Shown: piece by piece, positions 8,485-17,543 of the stretch
How the letters are laid out: the number at the start of each line of letters is the position of its first letter
Position numbering within the stretch: position 1 is the first letter of the stretch
Assembly (NCBI GenBank): GCA_965140395.1
Contig: OZ223205.1
Location: 62,001-126,000 of the forward strand
Direction of reading: 5' to 3'
Length of the DNA: 64,000 nucleotides
Source: Parvibaculum sp002684405
GTDB taxonomy: Bacteria > Pseudomonadota > Alphaproteobacteria > Parvibaculales > Parvibaculaceae
Made by a program: the position numbers and the translations under genes
The notes under the pieces: model-generated
What the model saw: only the letters and a program-made list of their open reading frames with translations
The model's database searches: none
What the model was told of the DNA's origin: nothing

Positions 8485-9758
8485 TGATTTTGTCTTTCGG
8501 GCTGGGGATGATGATTTTCTCCATCTTCGTGCTGATTGTCTTCTCCGCCTTCTTTTCCGGCTCCGAAACCGCGCTGACCGCCGCCTCGCGCGCGCGCATG
8601 CACCATCTCGGCGAGGAAAAGGTCAAACGCGCCAAGATCGTGCTGTCGCTGACGGAAGACCGCGAACGCCTGCTCGGTGCGCTGTTGCTGGGCAACAACC
8701 TCGTGAACATCCTCGCCTCCGCGCTGGCGACGAGCGTCTTTCTCGCAATTTTCGGCGATGCAGGCGTGGTCTATGCGACGCTGGTGATGACGGCGATCGT
8801 GCTGATCTTCGCCGAAGTGCTGCCCAAGACCTACGCCATCACCAATACCGACAGGTTCGCCCTGGCGGTGGCCCCCATCGTGCGGGTCGTGACCGCGCTC
8901 TTCGCACCGGTGACCGGCGCGGTGCAGTTCATCGTGCGCCAGACGCTGCGTCTCATGGGCGTCGATGTCAGCGGCACCGACCACGTGCTCTCGCCGCATG
9001 AGGAAATTCGCGGCGCCATCAACCTGCACCACCGCGAAGGCGGTGTGGTGAAAGGCGATCGCGACATGCTGGGCGGCATTCTGGATCTGCGCGATCTGGA
9101 AGTGAGCGACATCATGGTTCACCGCAAGAACATGACCATGATCGACGCATCGACCCCCAACACCGAAATCATCTCCCATGTGCTGGCGAGCCCGCATACG
9201 CGCATCCCGCTCTGGCGCGACGAACCGGAAAACATCGTCGGCGTACTGCATGCGAAAGACTTGCTGCGCGCGCTGGCCGGCGCGGGCTGGAACCCCGATG
9301 CGGTGCAGATCCTCGACATCGCCGCCGAACCTTGGTTCGTGCCCGACAGCACCGCGCTACAGGACCAGCTCAATGCCTTCCTGCGCCGAAAGGCGCATTT
9401 CGCCCTCGTGGTCGACGAATATGGCGCGCTGATGGGCCTGATCACGCTGGAAGACATTCTGGAGGAAATCGTCGGCGAAATTTCCGACGAGCACGATATC
9501 GAGGTCTCCGGCCTGCGCATTCAGGCCGACGGCTCCATCCTCGCCTCGGGCAGCGTCCCCATCCGCGACATCAACCGCGCCTTGGACTGGCACCTGCCGG
9601 ACGAGGAAGCCACCACGATCGCGGGGCTGGTCATCCACGAAGCGCAGACCATTCCCGAGGTCGGTCAGGCCTTCACCTTTTACGGCTTCCGCTTCGAAGT
9701 CCTGCGGCGCCAGCGCAACCAGATCACCCAGCTTCGCGTAACACCGGTTGCCGTCTAG
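8484..9758 (+). CDS. CNNM/CorC-family transporter-associated protein (DUF21-CBS-CorC_HlyC)
   Basis: A 424-residue membrane protein of the HlyC/CorC (CNNM) family. The N-terminal DUF21 part has about four hydrophobic segments within residues 1-150 (FGLGMMIFSIFVLIVFSAFF first). Two CBS domains follow around residues 205-335 (for example TRIPLWRDEPENIVGVL and FALVVDEYGALMGLITLEDI). A C-terminal CorC_HlyC domain occupies about 350-424. Relatives mediate or regulate Mg2+/Co2+ efflux. It overlaps aroB by one base (TGATG), so it is coupled to the aro genes. The exact ion is not predictable; the old hemolysin label is probably misleading. Confidence 0.9.
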   Translation: MILSFGLGMMIFSIFVLIVFSAFFSGSETALTAASRARMHHLGEEKVKRAKIVLSLTEDRERLLGALLLGNNLVNILASALATSVFLAIFGDAGVVYATLVMTAIVLIFAEVLPKTYAITNTDRFALAVAPIVRVVTALFAPVTGAVQFIVRQTLRLMGVDVSGTDHVLSPHEEIRGAINLHHREGGVVKGDRDMLGGILDLRDLEVSDIMVHRKNMTMIDASTPNTEIISHVLASPHTRIPLWRDEPENIVGVLHAKDLLRALAGAGWNPDAVQILDIAAEPWFVPDSTALQDQLNAFLRRKAHFALVVDEYGALMGLITLEDILEEIVGEISDEHDIEVSGLRIQADGSILASGSVPIRDINRALDWHLPDEEATTIAGLVIHEAQTIPEVGQAFTFYGFRFEVLRRQRNQITQLRVTPVAV

Positions 9759-9764
9759 CGCGCC

Positions 9765-10052
9765 CTAAAGCGCGTCGTCCTTTTCGGCTTCCGCAGGCGT
9801 CAGCGTCTTCAAGGCAAGCGCATGGATGGGATTGCCCATGTCGGCGGCGAGAAGCGCCGTCACCATGCGGTGCCGCTGCACGCGCGATACGCCATTGAAC
9901 GCCTCGGAGACGATGGTCACATGAAAATGGCTTTCGCCGCCGGGCCGGTGCCCGGCATGTCCCTCATGCCGATGCGACTGGTCCTCGATCACGAGAGTCG
10001 AAGGGGTCAACCCCTCTTCAAGCTTGCAGCGAATGGTTTCGGCAACCGACAT
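9765..10052 (-). CDS. bolA: BolA family protein
   Basis: A 95-residue BolA-like protein starting MSVAETIRCKLEEGLTP, with the conserved VIEDQSHRHEGH, ESHFHVTIVS and HRMVTALLA, ending in HALALKTLTP. BolA proteins bind monothiol glutaredoxins through a shared [2Fe-2S] cluster, with His ligands, in iron-sulfur trafficking. The ATG at 10052 has an AGAGG site. The longer open frame upstream is antisense to the neighbour and not coding. It is convergent with the CorC gene (6-base gap) and divergent from the J-domain gene, a widespread alphaproteobacterial arrangement. Confidence 0.93.
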   Translation of the reverse strand: MSVAETIRCKLEEGLTPSTLVIEDQSHRHEGHAGHRPGGESHFHVTIVSEAFNGVSRVQRHRMVTALLAADMGNPIHALALKTLTPAEAEKDDAL

Positions 10053-10214
10053 ATCAGGACCTCTTGAAATCTCCGCCCTTCTATCACTGCCGGTTATACT
10101 CGTCATTTGGCAATGATTGGAGGGCATCGCGCGGGATCCTTCCTTGTTTAGGCGGGATCGCCAACCCATAATTCCCCAAAGGGACGAACCCGGATTCCCC
10201 AAGACGGATACAAC

Positions 10215-10907
10215 GTGAAGTTGAACTCGAAATATTTCGATTCCATTCGGATCGCACCGCGCAAACAGCGCGGCATGGAACAGCCTGCCGCAAAAGCGCG
10301 GGCGGCGCGCCAGCAGCAACAGCAGCGCCGCCGCTGCGAATGGGCCGGATGCAATCGGCCGGGCAGCCACAGGGCGCCCCGGCTGACCGCGCGCGACCTG
10401 AAACCGGGCGAGGAAGCCACGGCGGAGGACCAGTATGCCTGGTTTTGCGAGGATCACATCCGCGAGTTCAATGCCTCCTACGACTATTTCAAGGGCATGA
10501 ACGACGCCGAAATCGCCCGTTTCCAGCGCGATGCGGCCACAGGCCACCGGCCGACCTGGGGGCTGGGCGTCAATGCCGCGGCCACCGGCTTCGGCACCCG
10601 CGTCAATCCCCGCTACTACAAGGCGGAGAACTATACCGATCCGCATGAACTGTTCGCCTGGGAGAAGATCCGGCAGGCCTCGCAGGACGACAGCCGTCCC
10701 CGGCGTAAACCGCGCACGCTGGAGCGCAAGGCGCTGGACACGCTGGGCCTGGACGAGACCGCATCCTTGAACGACATCAAGTCAAGGTATAAGGAACTGG
10801 TGAAGAGGCATCATCCGGACGCCAATGGCGGCGACCGGTCGGCCGAAGAGCGCTTGCGAAGCGTTATTCAGGCCTACGACTATCTCCGAAAGAGCGGTTT
10901 CTGCTAG
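10215..10907 (+). CDS. J-domain (DnaJ-like) protein with C-terminal J domain
   Basis: A 230-residue protein whose J domain is at the C-terminus (about residues 168-230), with the HPD tripeptide in KRHHPDANGGD and a final AYDYLRKSGFC. The N-terminal part has a Gln/Arg-rich stretch and a conserved CEWAGCNRPGSHRAP with two Cys, then WFCEDHIREFNASYDYF; these Cys/His residues could bind a metal. J domains stimulate DnaK ATPase activity; the substrate is unknown. The gene sits between bolA and cobS, a conserved alphaproteobacterial order. The start is preceded only by a weak ribosome-binding site. Confidence 0.88.
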   Translation: MKLNSKYFDSIRIAPRKQRGMEQPAAKARAARQQQQQRRRCEWAGCNRPGSHRAPRLTARDLKPGEEATAEDQYAWFCEDHIREFNASYDYFKGMNDAEIARFQRDAATGHRPTWGLGVNAAATGFGTRVNPRYYKAENYTDPHELFAWEKIRQASQDDSRPRRKPRTLERKALDTLGLDETASLNDIKSRYKELVKRHHPDANGGDRSAEERLRSVIQAYDYLRKSGFC

Positions 10908-11077
10908 TCTGCAGCAGATAATGAGCGGCGGAGGCTGGTCGAAAGCCGGCCACGGCGCATTTGTGCGGCCTGTCCGGAACGCTGGAGCGTTTCGCGATGA
11001 GGCCGGAACCGGGTTGATTGGATCATAGACGGCGAAAAGCCGCGATTGAGAAATTTGAGGCAGGGAAGCAGGTTAGT

Positions 11078-12073
11078 ATGAGCGTCGAACAGGAAAATGG
11101 CATCTCTGAAATGCTGCCGGACAAGAAGCTCGATGTCCGTGAAGTCTTCAAGATCGATGTCGACATGCAGGTTCCGGCCTTTTCCGAGCCGAACGAATAT
11201 GTGCCGGATTTCGACCCGGATTATCTGTTCGATCACGACACCACGCTGGCGATCCTCGCAGGCTTTGCCTTCAACCGCCGCGTGATCGTTCAGGGCTATC
11301 ACGGCACCGGCAAGTCCACCCATGTCGAACAGGTGGCCGCCCGCCTCAACTGGCCCTGCGTCCGTATCAATCTGGACAGCCATATCAGCCGTATCGACCT
11401 TGTCGGCAAGGACGCCATCGTCCTGAAGGAAGGCAAGCAGATTACCGAATTCCGCGAAGGCATCCTGCCCTGGGCCTGCCAGCATCCCGTCGCGCTCGTT
11501 TTCGACGAATATGATGCCGGCCGTCCGGACGTGATGTTCGTGATCCAGCGCGTGCTGGAGGCCGCGGGCAAGCTGACGCTGCTCGACCAGAACCGCGTCA
11601 TCCGCCAGCACCCGGCCTTCCGTCTCTTCGCGACGGCGAACACCGTCGGCCTTGGCGACACGTCGGGCCTCTATCACGGCACCCAGCAGATCAACCAGGC
11701 CCAGATGGACCGCTGGAACATCGTCACCACGCTCAACTATCTGGAGCATGATGCCGAGACCGATATCGTGCTGGCCAAGGTGAAAAGCTACAACACCGAG
11801 GAAGGCCGCAAGACTGTCTCCGCCATGGTGCGCGTGGCCGATCTCACCCGCTCCGCCTTCATCAATGGCGATATCTCCACCGTGATGAGCCCGCGTACCG
11901 TCCTCACCTGGGCGGAAAATGCCGAGATCTTCGGCGGCGATGTCGGTTTCGCCTTCCGGGTGACCTTCCTCAACAAGTGCGATGAGCTGGAACGCGCCAC
12001 CGTGGCCGAGTTCTACCAGCGCTGCTTCGGTGAGGACCTCCCGGAATCGGCGGCCAATGTGAAGGTCGCCTGA
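11078..12073 (+). CDS. cobS: Aerobic cobaltochelatase subunit CobS (AAA+)
   Basis: A 331-residue AAA+ ATPase. With CobT it forms the motor that drives CobN to insert cobalt into hydrogenobyrinic acid a,c-diamide in aerobic B12 synthesis. Walker A is GYHGTGKST (residues 73-81) and Walker B lies in VALVFDEYDAG; FATANTVGLGDTSGLYHGT is sensor-1-like. The start at 11078 follows AGG about 7 bases upstream and matches the family; the frame extends 20 codons further without support. cobT follows after 43 bases. No cobN or other cob gene is visible here, which is usual for the cobST locus. Confidence 0.95.
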   Translation: MSVEQENGISEMLPDKKLDVREVFKIDVDMQVPAFSEPNEYVPDFDPDYLFDHDTTLAILAGFAFNRRVIVQGYHGTGKSTHVEQVAARLNWPCVRINLDSHISRIDLVGKDAIVLKEGKQITEFREGILPWACQHPVALVFDEYDAGRPDVMFVIQRVLEAAGKLTLLDQNRVIRQHPAFRLFATANTVGLGDTSGLYHGTQQINQAQMDRWNIVTTLNYLEHDAETDIVLAKVKSYNTEEGRKTVSAMVRVADLTRSAFINGDISTVMSPRTVLTWAENAEIFGGDVGFAFRVTFLNKCDELERATVAEFYQRCFGEDLPESAANVKVA

Positions 12074-12116
12074 GCTTCCATTTACTGACACTGCGTCGTT
12101 AGGCATCGCACGAGCT

Positions 12117-14036
12117 ATGGCCAAGGAAGGACCGACAGAACCGTTCAAGCGCGCGCTGACTACCGCCATGAAAACCATGTCGGAAGAGCCCGAGCTGAAC
12201 GTGACCTATGGCACGGAGGCCCCCGGCCTGCGGGGCCTGCGTGCGCGCCTGCCCATGCCGAGCCGGCATCTTCCGCCCGAAGAAGTGGCCCGCGTGCGCG
12301 GCGTGTCGGATTCCTACGCCCTGCGCCTTGCCCATCACGACGACAAGACGGCCATCAAGCTGCAGCCCAAGGGCGGCGAAGCGCTTCAGATTTTCGACGC
12401 GCTCGAGCAGGCGCGCTGCGAAGCCATCGGCGCGACGCAGATGGAAGGCACGGCGCATAATCTCGCCGCGGCGCTTCAGCAGAAATTTCACGAGCGCGGC
12501 TACGAAAAGATCACCTCGCGCGATGAAGCCCCGCTTTCCGAAGCGCTGGCCATGATCGTGCGCGAAAAGCTGACCGGCGAAGCGCCGCCGCCCGCCGCCG
12601 AAAAGCTGGTGGCGCAATGGCGCGAGCTGGTGGAAGACAAGGCCGGCGGCTCTCTCGACAACCTCCACGATCTGCTGGACGACCAGACCGGCTTTGCCCG
12701 CGCGACGCGCGATCTTCTGCGCGACCTCGATATGGGCGAGGACCTCGGCGAAGACAGCGGTGAGGATTCCGGCGAAAACGACGATCAGGAAGGCCAGAGC
12801 GAGGAAGGCTCCGACGACAGCCAGTCCGGCGAAGCCGAGCAGCCCGAGGGCGCCTCCGCCGATCAGGTCGAATATTCCGAAGGCGAAGGCGAGGAAGGCG
12901 ACGAGCAGACCGTCGAAGTCGATGCCGACGACATGCCGATGGAAGGCGAAGCCGAGGACGACCAGAGCGAGGGGCAGCAGCCCTGGCGCCCGAATAATTT
13001 CGGCGAAGACAAAAACCAGGCCGCCTACAAGATCTTCACCCAGGCTTATGACGAGACGATCGAGGCCGAAGAGCTTTGCGACATCGAAGAGCTGACGCGG
13101 CTGCGCCAGTATCTCGACCAGCAATTGCAGCAGATGCAGGGCGTCGTCTCGCGCCTGGCCAACAAGCTGCAGCGCCGCCTTCAGGCGCAGCAGAACCGCT
13201 CATGGGAATTCGACCTCGAAGAAGGCATGCTGGACACGGCACGCCTCACCCGCGTCGTCACCGACCCCATGCAGCCGCTCTCCTTCAAGGTCGAACGCGA
13301 CACCGATTTCCGCGACACGGTGGTGACGCTGCTGCTGGATAATTCCGGCTCCATGCGCGGCCGTCCCATTACGGTCGCGGCCATGTGCGCCGACATTCTC
13401 GCGCGCACGCTCGAACGCTGCGGCGTGAAGGTGGAAATCCTCGGCTTCACGACCCGCGCCTGGAAGGGCGGTCAGTCGCGTGAGCGCTGGCTTGCGGAAG
13501 GCAAGCCCGCCCAGCCCGGCCGCCTCAACGACATTCGCCACATCGTCTACAAATCCGCCGACAGCCCGTGGCGCCGCGCGCGCCGCAATCTCGGCCTGAT
13601 GATGCGCGAAGGCCTGCTGAAGGAAAACATCGACGGCGAGGCGCTGATCTGGGCGCATAACCGCCTGCTCGGCCGCCCCGAGCAGCGCCGCATCCTGATG
13701 GTGATTTCCGACGGCGCACCGGTGGACGACAGCACGCTGTCGGTGAATGCGGGCAACTATCTGGAAAAGCATCTGCGCAGCGTGATCGAGCAGATCGAAA
13801 CCATGTCGCCGGTGGAACTCATCGCCATCGGCATCGGCCATGACGTGACGCGCTATTATCGCCGCGCGGTCACCATCGTGGATGCCGAACAGCTTGGCGG
13901 CGCGCTCACCGAAAAACTCGCGGAGCTTTTCGAGGACGAGTCCACCTTGCGCGCCGGTCAGTTGAAGGCGCGTGGTCAGTCCCCGAAAAAAGCCCGGGGA
14001 CGCGCAAGCGGCAAGGCTTTCAAGGCCGTTCGCTGA
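12117..14036 (+). CDS. cobT: Aerobic cobaltochelatase subunit CobT
   Basis: A 639-residue protein with the three-part layout of CobT: a helical N-terminal domain (about 1-205), a strongly acidic low-complexity linker (about 206-290, rich in Glu, Asp, Gly and Ser) and a C-terminal von Willebrand A domain. The MIDAS motif is LLLDNSGSM near residue 408, with ISDGAPVDD further on. It partners CobS in the chelatase motor. The ribosome-binding site is weak, so cobT may be translated by coupling to cobS. The last 17 bases overlap the 3' end of the convergent regulator gene. The mutase that uses B12 lies 9 kb downstream. Confidence 0.95.
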   Translation: MAKEGPTEPFKRALTTAMKTMSEEPELNVTYGTEAPGLRGLRARLPMPSRHLPPEEVARVRGVSDSYALRLAHHDDKTAIKLQPKGGEALQIFDALEQARCEAIGATQMEGTAHNLAAALQQKFHERGYEKITSRDEAPLSEALAMIVREKLTGEAPPPAAEKLVAQWRELVEDKAGGSLDNLHDLLDDQTGFARATRDLLRDLDMGEDLGEDSGEDSGENDDQEGQSEEGSDDSQSGEAEQPEGASADQVEYSEGEGEEGDEQTVEVDADDMPMEGEAEDDQSEGQQPWRPNNFGEDKNQAAYKIFTQAYDETIEAEELCDIEELTRLRQYLDQQLQQMQGVVSRLANKLQRRLQAQQNRSWEFDLEEGMLDTARLTRVVTDPMQPLSFKVERDTDFRDTVVTLLLDNSGSMRGRPITVAAMCADILARTLERCGVKVEILGFTTRAWKGGQSRERWLAEGKPAQPGRLNDIRHIVYKSADSPWRRARRNLGLMMREGLLKENIDGEALIWAHNRLLGRPEQRRILMVISDGAPVDDSTLSVNAGNYLEKHLRSVIEQIETMSPVELIAIGIGHDVTRYYRRAVTIVDAEQLGGALTEKLAELFEDESTLRAGQLKARGQSPKKARGRASGKAFKAVR

Positions 14037-14649
14037 TCCGGTAGGCGCAGCGCCTGCCGCCCTCGAACAGATATTCCATCCGCTCGATTCCAACCGAAGG
14101 TCCCAGCACCGCGCGGAAGATGTCGAATTCCGACCGGCAGAAATTCTGGCAGGTCCGCGCCGCCGCGCAGATCGGGCAATGATCCTCGATCAGCACATAT
14201 GTGCCGGGCTCGTCCAGCACTTCCACCCGCGCCATATACCCTTCGCGCGTGCGCTGTTCGGCCAGCACCTCCAGCTTGTCGCGGAGCGAGCCGGCATCCT
14301 TCGTCGCATCGCCATAGCTTTTCTGCATCTGGCGCTCGCGCTCGGCGATGAGCCGCTCCAGCCCTTCCTCGCCGAAGACGCGGCGCACATCGCCGATCAT
14401 CTGCGCCACCAGTTCGTCATGCGTATCGGGGAAGCGGTCATGGCCCTTCTGCGTCAGCGCCCAGAATTTCTTCGGCCGGCCGACGCCTTCCACCCGGTCG
14501 AAGGTTTCGACCAGTTCGTCCGTCGCGAGATTTTCCAGATGGCGACGTGCGCCCATGCCCGTCATACCGAGTTCCTCTCCCAGCATGTCGGCGGTCAGCG
14601 GCCCGTCTCGTTTGAGCAGGTGAAGAATGCGGTCGGCGGCGGGGCTCAT
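14020..14649 (-). CDS. HTH transcriptional regulator with Cys cluster (SufR-like, COG2345 type)
   Basis: A 209-residue regulator. An N-terminal winged helix-turn-helix (MSPAADRILHLLKRDGPLTA, then GMTGMGARRHLENLATDEL) is followed by a helical region and the motif HCPICAAARTCQNFCRSE. The Cys spacing resembles SufR-type regulators that bind an Fe-S cluster, so cluster-controlled DNA binding is likely by family. It is divergent from the MFS gene, and the intervening AT-rich palindrome is a good operator candidate for both. The 3' end overlaps cobT by 17 bases on the opposite strand. The effector and the role of the pump are unknown. Confidence 0.85.
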   Translation of the reverse strand: MSPAADRILHLLKRDGPLTADMLGEELGMTGMGARRHLENLATDELVETFDRVEGVGRPKKFWALTQKGHDRFPDTHDELVAQMIGDVRRVFGEEGLERLIAERERQMQKSYGDATKDAGSLRDKLEVLAEQRTREGYMARVEVLDEPGTYVLIEDHCPICAAARTCQNFCRSEFDIFRAVLGPSVGIERMEYLFEGGRRCAYRISERP

Positions 14650-14699
14650 GGTCGGTGCTGTCCCTGAATGCGGTATCGGCGGAAAACGAGCTTTATTTT

Positions 14700-14717
14700 A
14701 TAAACTAAATAGTTTAT
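14700..14717. promoter_or_regulatory. Predicted operator palindrome between regulator and MFS genes
   Basis: A perfect dyad, ATAAACTA then 2 bases then TAGTTTAT, in an AT-rich patch (14691-14725) of an otherwise GC-rich region. It lies 51 bases from the regulator start and 32 bases from the MFS start. This fits dimeric repressor binding over divergent promoters. The symmetry is seen directly; the binding protein is inferred. Confidence 0.6.
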
Positions 14718-14748
14718 TTATCAAATCCCGATTTCATGAGTGCCGCCA

Positions 14749-15951
14749 ATGACCGCCTCCCCCCTGGACCCGCCTTCCTCCATGCCGCCCAGCCACCTGC
14801 GGAGCCTCGTCGCCGCTATCGCCTCCATGGGCTTCGTCAATCTCACCATGGGGATCACCTTCCCGCTCACCGCCATCATCCTTGCCCGGCAGGGCGTCTC
14901 GCCGGCCATGATCGGCCTCAATACCGCCGCCCAGGCCCTGCCCGTCTTTTTCGTTACCCCGCTCGTGCCCCGGGCCATCGCCCGGCTCGGCCCGGCGAAC
15001 CTGATGATCGTCGCCATTCTGCTGGCCTCGCTCGCTCTTCTACTGATGGCGCTCTACCCCAACCTCTATGCCTGGTTCCCCTTGCGCTTCCTGCTCGGCG
15101 TGGGCGGCACGATCCTCTGGGGCTCCAGCGAGGCCTGGATCAACGCGCTGGCGCCGAACGAAAGACGCGGACGCATCGTCGGCATCTATGGCGCCGCCGC
15201 CGCGGCGGGCTTCGCGCTGGGGCCGGCGACACTTGCCGTGATGGGCACCGACGTGTCGCCGCTTTTCTTCGGCAGCGCCATGCTGGTGCTTGCGGCGCTG
15301 CTGACCGCAACCGCCGACCGCAAGACCAATCACTTCGCAGGCGAGGCAAAAGGCAGCGCCATGTGGCGCCTCCTTCTCATTGCCCCCGCCGCGCTCCTCG
15401 TGAATTTCTTCTTTGCCGCCTCCGAAGAAGCGCTCGTCACTTTCTTCCCGCTCTATTCGATGAAGCTGGGCATGGGCGAGGATGCCGCCGTCTCGCTCCT
15501 CACCATCTCGGCCATCGGCGCCATCTTCGTGCAGCCGCTGGTCGGCGTGATCGCAGACAAAGTGAACGCCTATGCCTTCATGACGCTGCTCGTCGTTCTC
15601 TCCATCGCAGGCTATGCGGCGCTGCCCTTCTTCCTGCCGGGCTTCATCGCCTCCGCCATTGCCGTCTTCGTGGTGGTGGGCTTTGCCAACGGCCTCTTCA
15701 CCCTCGGCATGGTGGTGGTAGGACAAAGTTTCTCAGGCCGGGAACTGGCCGGCGCTTCGGCCTTCACCACCGCCATGTGGGGCACGGGCGCGCTCTGCGG
15801 CGCGCCCTTTTCCGGCTGGCTGATGCAGCTCTGGGATCCGCATGGGCTGGTGCTGGCCGTTTGCCTGATCTATCTGATCTACCTGCCTTTCCCGCTCATC
15901 GCGTGGCTGCGCGGCGGCAACGCGGCACAGGCTGAATCCCCCACCTCCTGA
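14749..15951 (+). CDS. MFS transporter (drug-efflux-like)
   Basis: A 400-residue integral membrane protein with about 12 hydrophobic helices; the first begins at LRSLVAAIASMGFVNLTMGI. The loop 2-3 region (TPLVPRAIARLG) is the usual MFS position. RFLLGVGGTILWGSSEAWIN resembles helix 4-5 of YcaD/YfkF-type transporters in the COG0477 group. A GTG start at 14740 is also possible; neither has a good ribosome-binding site. It is divergent from the putative Fe-S regulator and followed by an intrinsic terminator. The substrate cannot be predicted. Confidence 0.85.
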   Translation: MTASPLDPPSSMPPSHLRSLVAAIASMGFVNLTMGITFPLTAIILARQGVSPAMIGLNTAAQALPVFFVTPLVPRAIARLGPANLMIVAILLASLALLLMALYPNLYAWFPLRFLLGVGGTILWGSSEAWINALAPNERRGRIVGIYGAAAAAGFALGPATLAVMGTDVSPLFFGSAMLVLAALLTATADRKTNHFAGEAKGSAMWRLLLIAPAALLVNFFFAASEEALVTFFPLYSMKLGMGEDAAVSLLTISAIGAIFVQPLVGVIADKVNAYAFMTLLVVLSIAGYAALPFFLPGFIASAIAVFVVVGFANGLFTLGMVVVGQSFSGRELAGASAFTTAMWGTGALCGAPFSGWLMQLWDPHGLVLAVCLIYLIYLPFPLIAWLRGGNAAQAESPTS

Positions 15952-15976
15952 CATGGGGCTTGCCAGCGGACCTCAT

Positions 15977-16000
15977 CCGGGTAATCTGCCCGGCTTTTTT
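15977..16000 (+). terminator. Intrinsic terminator after MFS gene
   Basis: Stem CCGGG (15977-15981) pairs with CCCGG (15989-15993) around a 7-base loop and is followed by CTTTTTT. It is placed 26 bases past the MFS stop and just before the MATE gene, so it probably separates the two transcripts. Confidence 0.65.
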
Positions 16001-16019
16001 CCGCGCAACGGACGGTCCC

Positions 16020-17435
16020 ATGTCTTTCGCCTCGATCATGTCGAATCCGGCACTCCGCCCCTGGGGCGTTGAGGCGAAAGCGACGATTGTCCTCGCCTGG
16101 CCGCTGGTTCTGACGAACCTCGCCCAGATCCTCGTCAACTCGACGGATGTGCTGATGATGGGCTGGCTGGGACCGGGCGAACTCGCCGCGGGCGCGCTCG
16201 CCTTCAATCTCTATTTCGCTTTCATGATTTTCGGCATCGGGCTCGTCAATGCGAGCGCACCGCTGATGGCGTCGGAACTCGGCAAACGCAACCACGCCGT
16301 GCGCGAAGTTCGGCGCACGGTGCGGCAAATGCTCTGGATATGCATCGCCATCGCGCTGCCGGTCTGGATGGCATTGTGGCAAACGGAAGCGATCCTGTGC
16401 GCCCTCGGCCAAGACCCGAAGGTTGCCGCCAATGCCGCCGCCTATATGCACACGCTGCAATGGTCCTACCTGCCGTCGCTGGCCTATCTCACGCTGCGCT
16501 CTTTCCTCTCCGCCTTGCAGCGCCCCCGCTGGGCCCTTGCCGTCGGCACGGCCGCCGTCGCGGTCAACGCCTTCGCCAACTGGTGCCTGATGTTCGGCAA
16601 TCTGGGGGCGCCCAATCTCGGCCTTGTCGGTGCGGGTGTCGGCAGTTTCATCACCTCGCTCTTCACATTCGGCGCGCTGAGCCTTGTCGTGCTGACCGAC
16701 AGACAGTTCCGCCGCTACTACCTCTTCGGCAATTTCTGGCGGGCCGACTGGGAGCGCTTCCGCGCGATCTGGAAGATCGGTGTTCCCATCGCACTGACCT
16801 CCACTTTCGAAGTGACGGTCTTCAATGCCGCCGCCCTTCTGATGGGGGTCATCGGCACGGCCGCGCTCGCCGCCCACACCATCGCGCTGCAGCTTTGCGC
16901 CGTCAGCTTCATGGTGCCGCTCGGCTTCTCGCAGGCCGCCGCCGTGCGCGTGGGCCGCGCCTATGGCGCCAATGACGAAACCGCGATGATGCGCGCAGGC
17001 TGGACGCCCTTCATCATGGGCGTCGGTTTTATGGGAATGATGGCCATCCTCATGATGTCTGTGCCGCATCTTCTGATCGGCGTGTTCCTCGATTCCGCCG
17101 ATCCGGCAAACGCGAATGTGATCCCGCTCGCCGTGAGCTTCCTTTTCATCGCTGCGCTGTTTCAGGTCTTCGATGGCGCACAGGTCATCGGCGCAGGCAT
17201 GTTGCGCGGCCTGCAGGATACGCGCGTGCCGATGGTTTATGCCGCGCTCGGCTACTGGATCGGCGGGCTCGGCGTCGGTGCACTGCTCGCCTTCCCGCTC
17301 CACATGAACGGCTTCGGTATCTGGATCGGTCTGGCAAGCGGCCTTGCGATCGTCTCCGCCCTGCTCACGCTCCGCTGGGCAAGGCGCGACGGGCTGGGCC
17401 TTACGCTGCCGCCCTGGGCAAGAAATCCGGCGTGA
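16020..17435 (+). CDS. MATE family efflux transporter (NorM-like)
   Basis: A 471-residue protein of the usual MATE length with 12 predicted helices in two bundles. Typical features are AWPLVLTNLAQILVNSTDVLMMGWLG in helix 1 and GIGLVNASAPLMASELG in helix 2, and LGFSQAAAVRVGRAYGA in the second half. MATE pumps export cationic drugs by Na+ or H+ antiport across the inner membrane. The frame opens 20 codons upstream with a TTG and overlaps the terminator; ATG 16020 is chosen because the family starts there. The ribosome-binding site is weak (GGAC). Confidence 0.9.
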   Translation: MSFASIMSNPALRPWGVEAKATIVLAWPLVLTNLAQILVNSTDVLMMGWLGPGELAAGALAFNLYFAFMIFGIGLVNASAPLMASELGKRNHAVREVRRTVRQMLWICIAIALPVWMALWQTEAILCALGQDPKVAANAAAYMHTLQWSYLPSLAYLTLRSFLSALQRPRWALAVGTAAVAVNAFANWCLMFGNLGAPNLGLVGAGVGSFITSLFTFGALSLVVLTDRQFRRYYLFGNFWRADWERFRAIWKIGVPIALTSTFEVTVFNAAALLMGVIGTAALAAHTIALQLCAVSFMVPLGFSQAAAVRVGRAYGANDETAMMRAGWTPFIMGVGFMGMMAILMMSVPHLLIGVFLDSADPANANVIPLAVSFLFIAALFQVFDGAQVIGAGMLRGLQDTRVPMVYAALGYWIGGLGVGALLAFPLHMNGFGIWIGLASGLAIVSALLTLRWARRDGLGLTLPPWARNPA

Positions 17436-17487
17436 CGGACATTGCGGCGCGCGGCGCCGCCGATATGATGCCCGGCACAATCCGTTT

Positions 17488-17521
17488 GCCTGCCCGCTTG
17501 CCTGCGCGGAAGCGGACAGGC
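17488..17521 (+). repeat. Imperfect hairpin upstream of the phytase-like gene
   Basis: GCCTGCCCGCTT (17488-17499) pairs with AAGCGGACAGGC (17510-17521) with one mismatch, across a 10-base loop. No U-tract follows. It could be a factor-dependent terminator or part of the 5' leader of the next gene, 23 bases from its start. Confidence 0.4.
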
Positions 17522-17543
17522 CTCAGCATGATGGTGGGAAAAA

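Noticed and set aside
9765..10646. Extended 293-codon frame upstream of bolA
   Set aside because: The part beyond the BolA start is antisense to the J-domain gene and lacks conserved motifs; the ATG at 10052 has its own ribosome-binding site.
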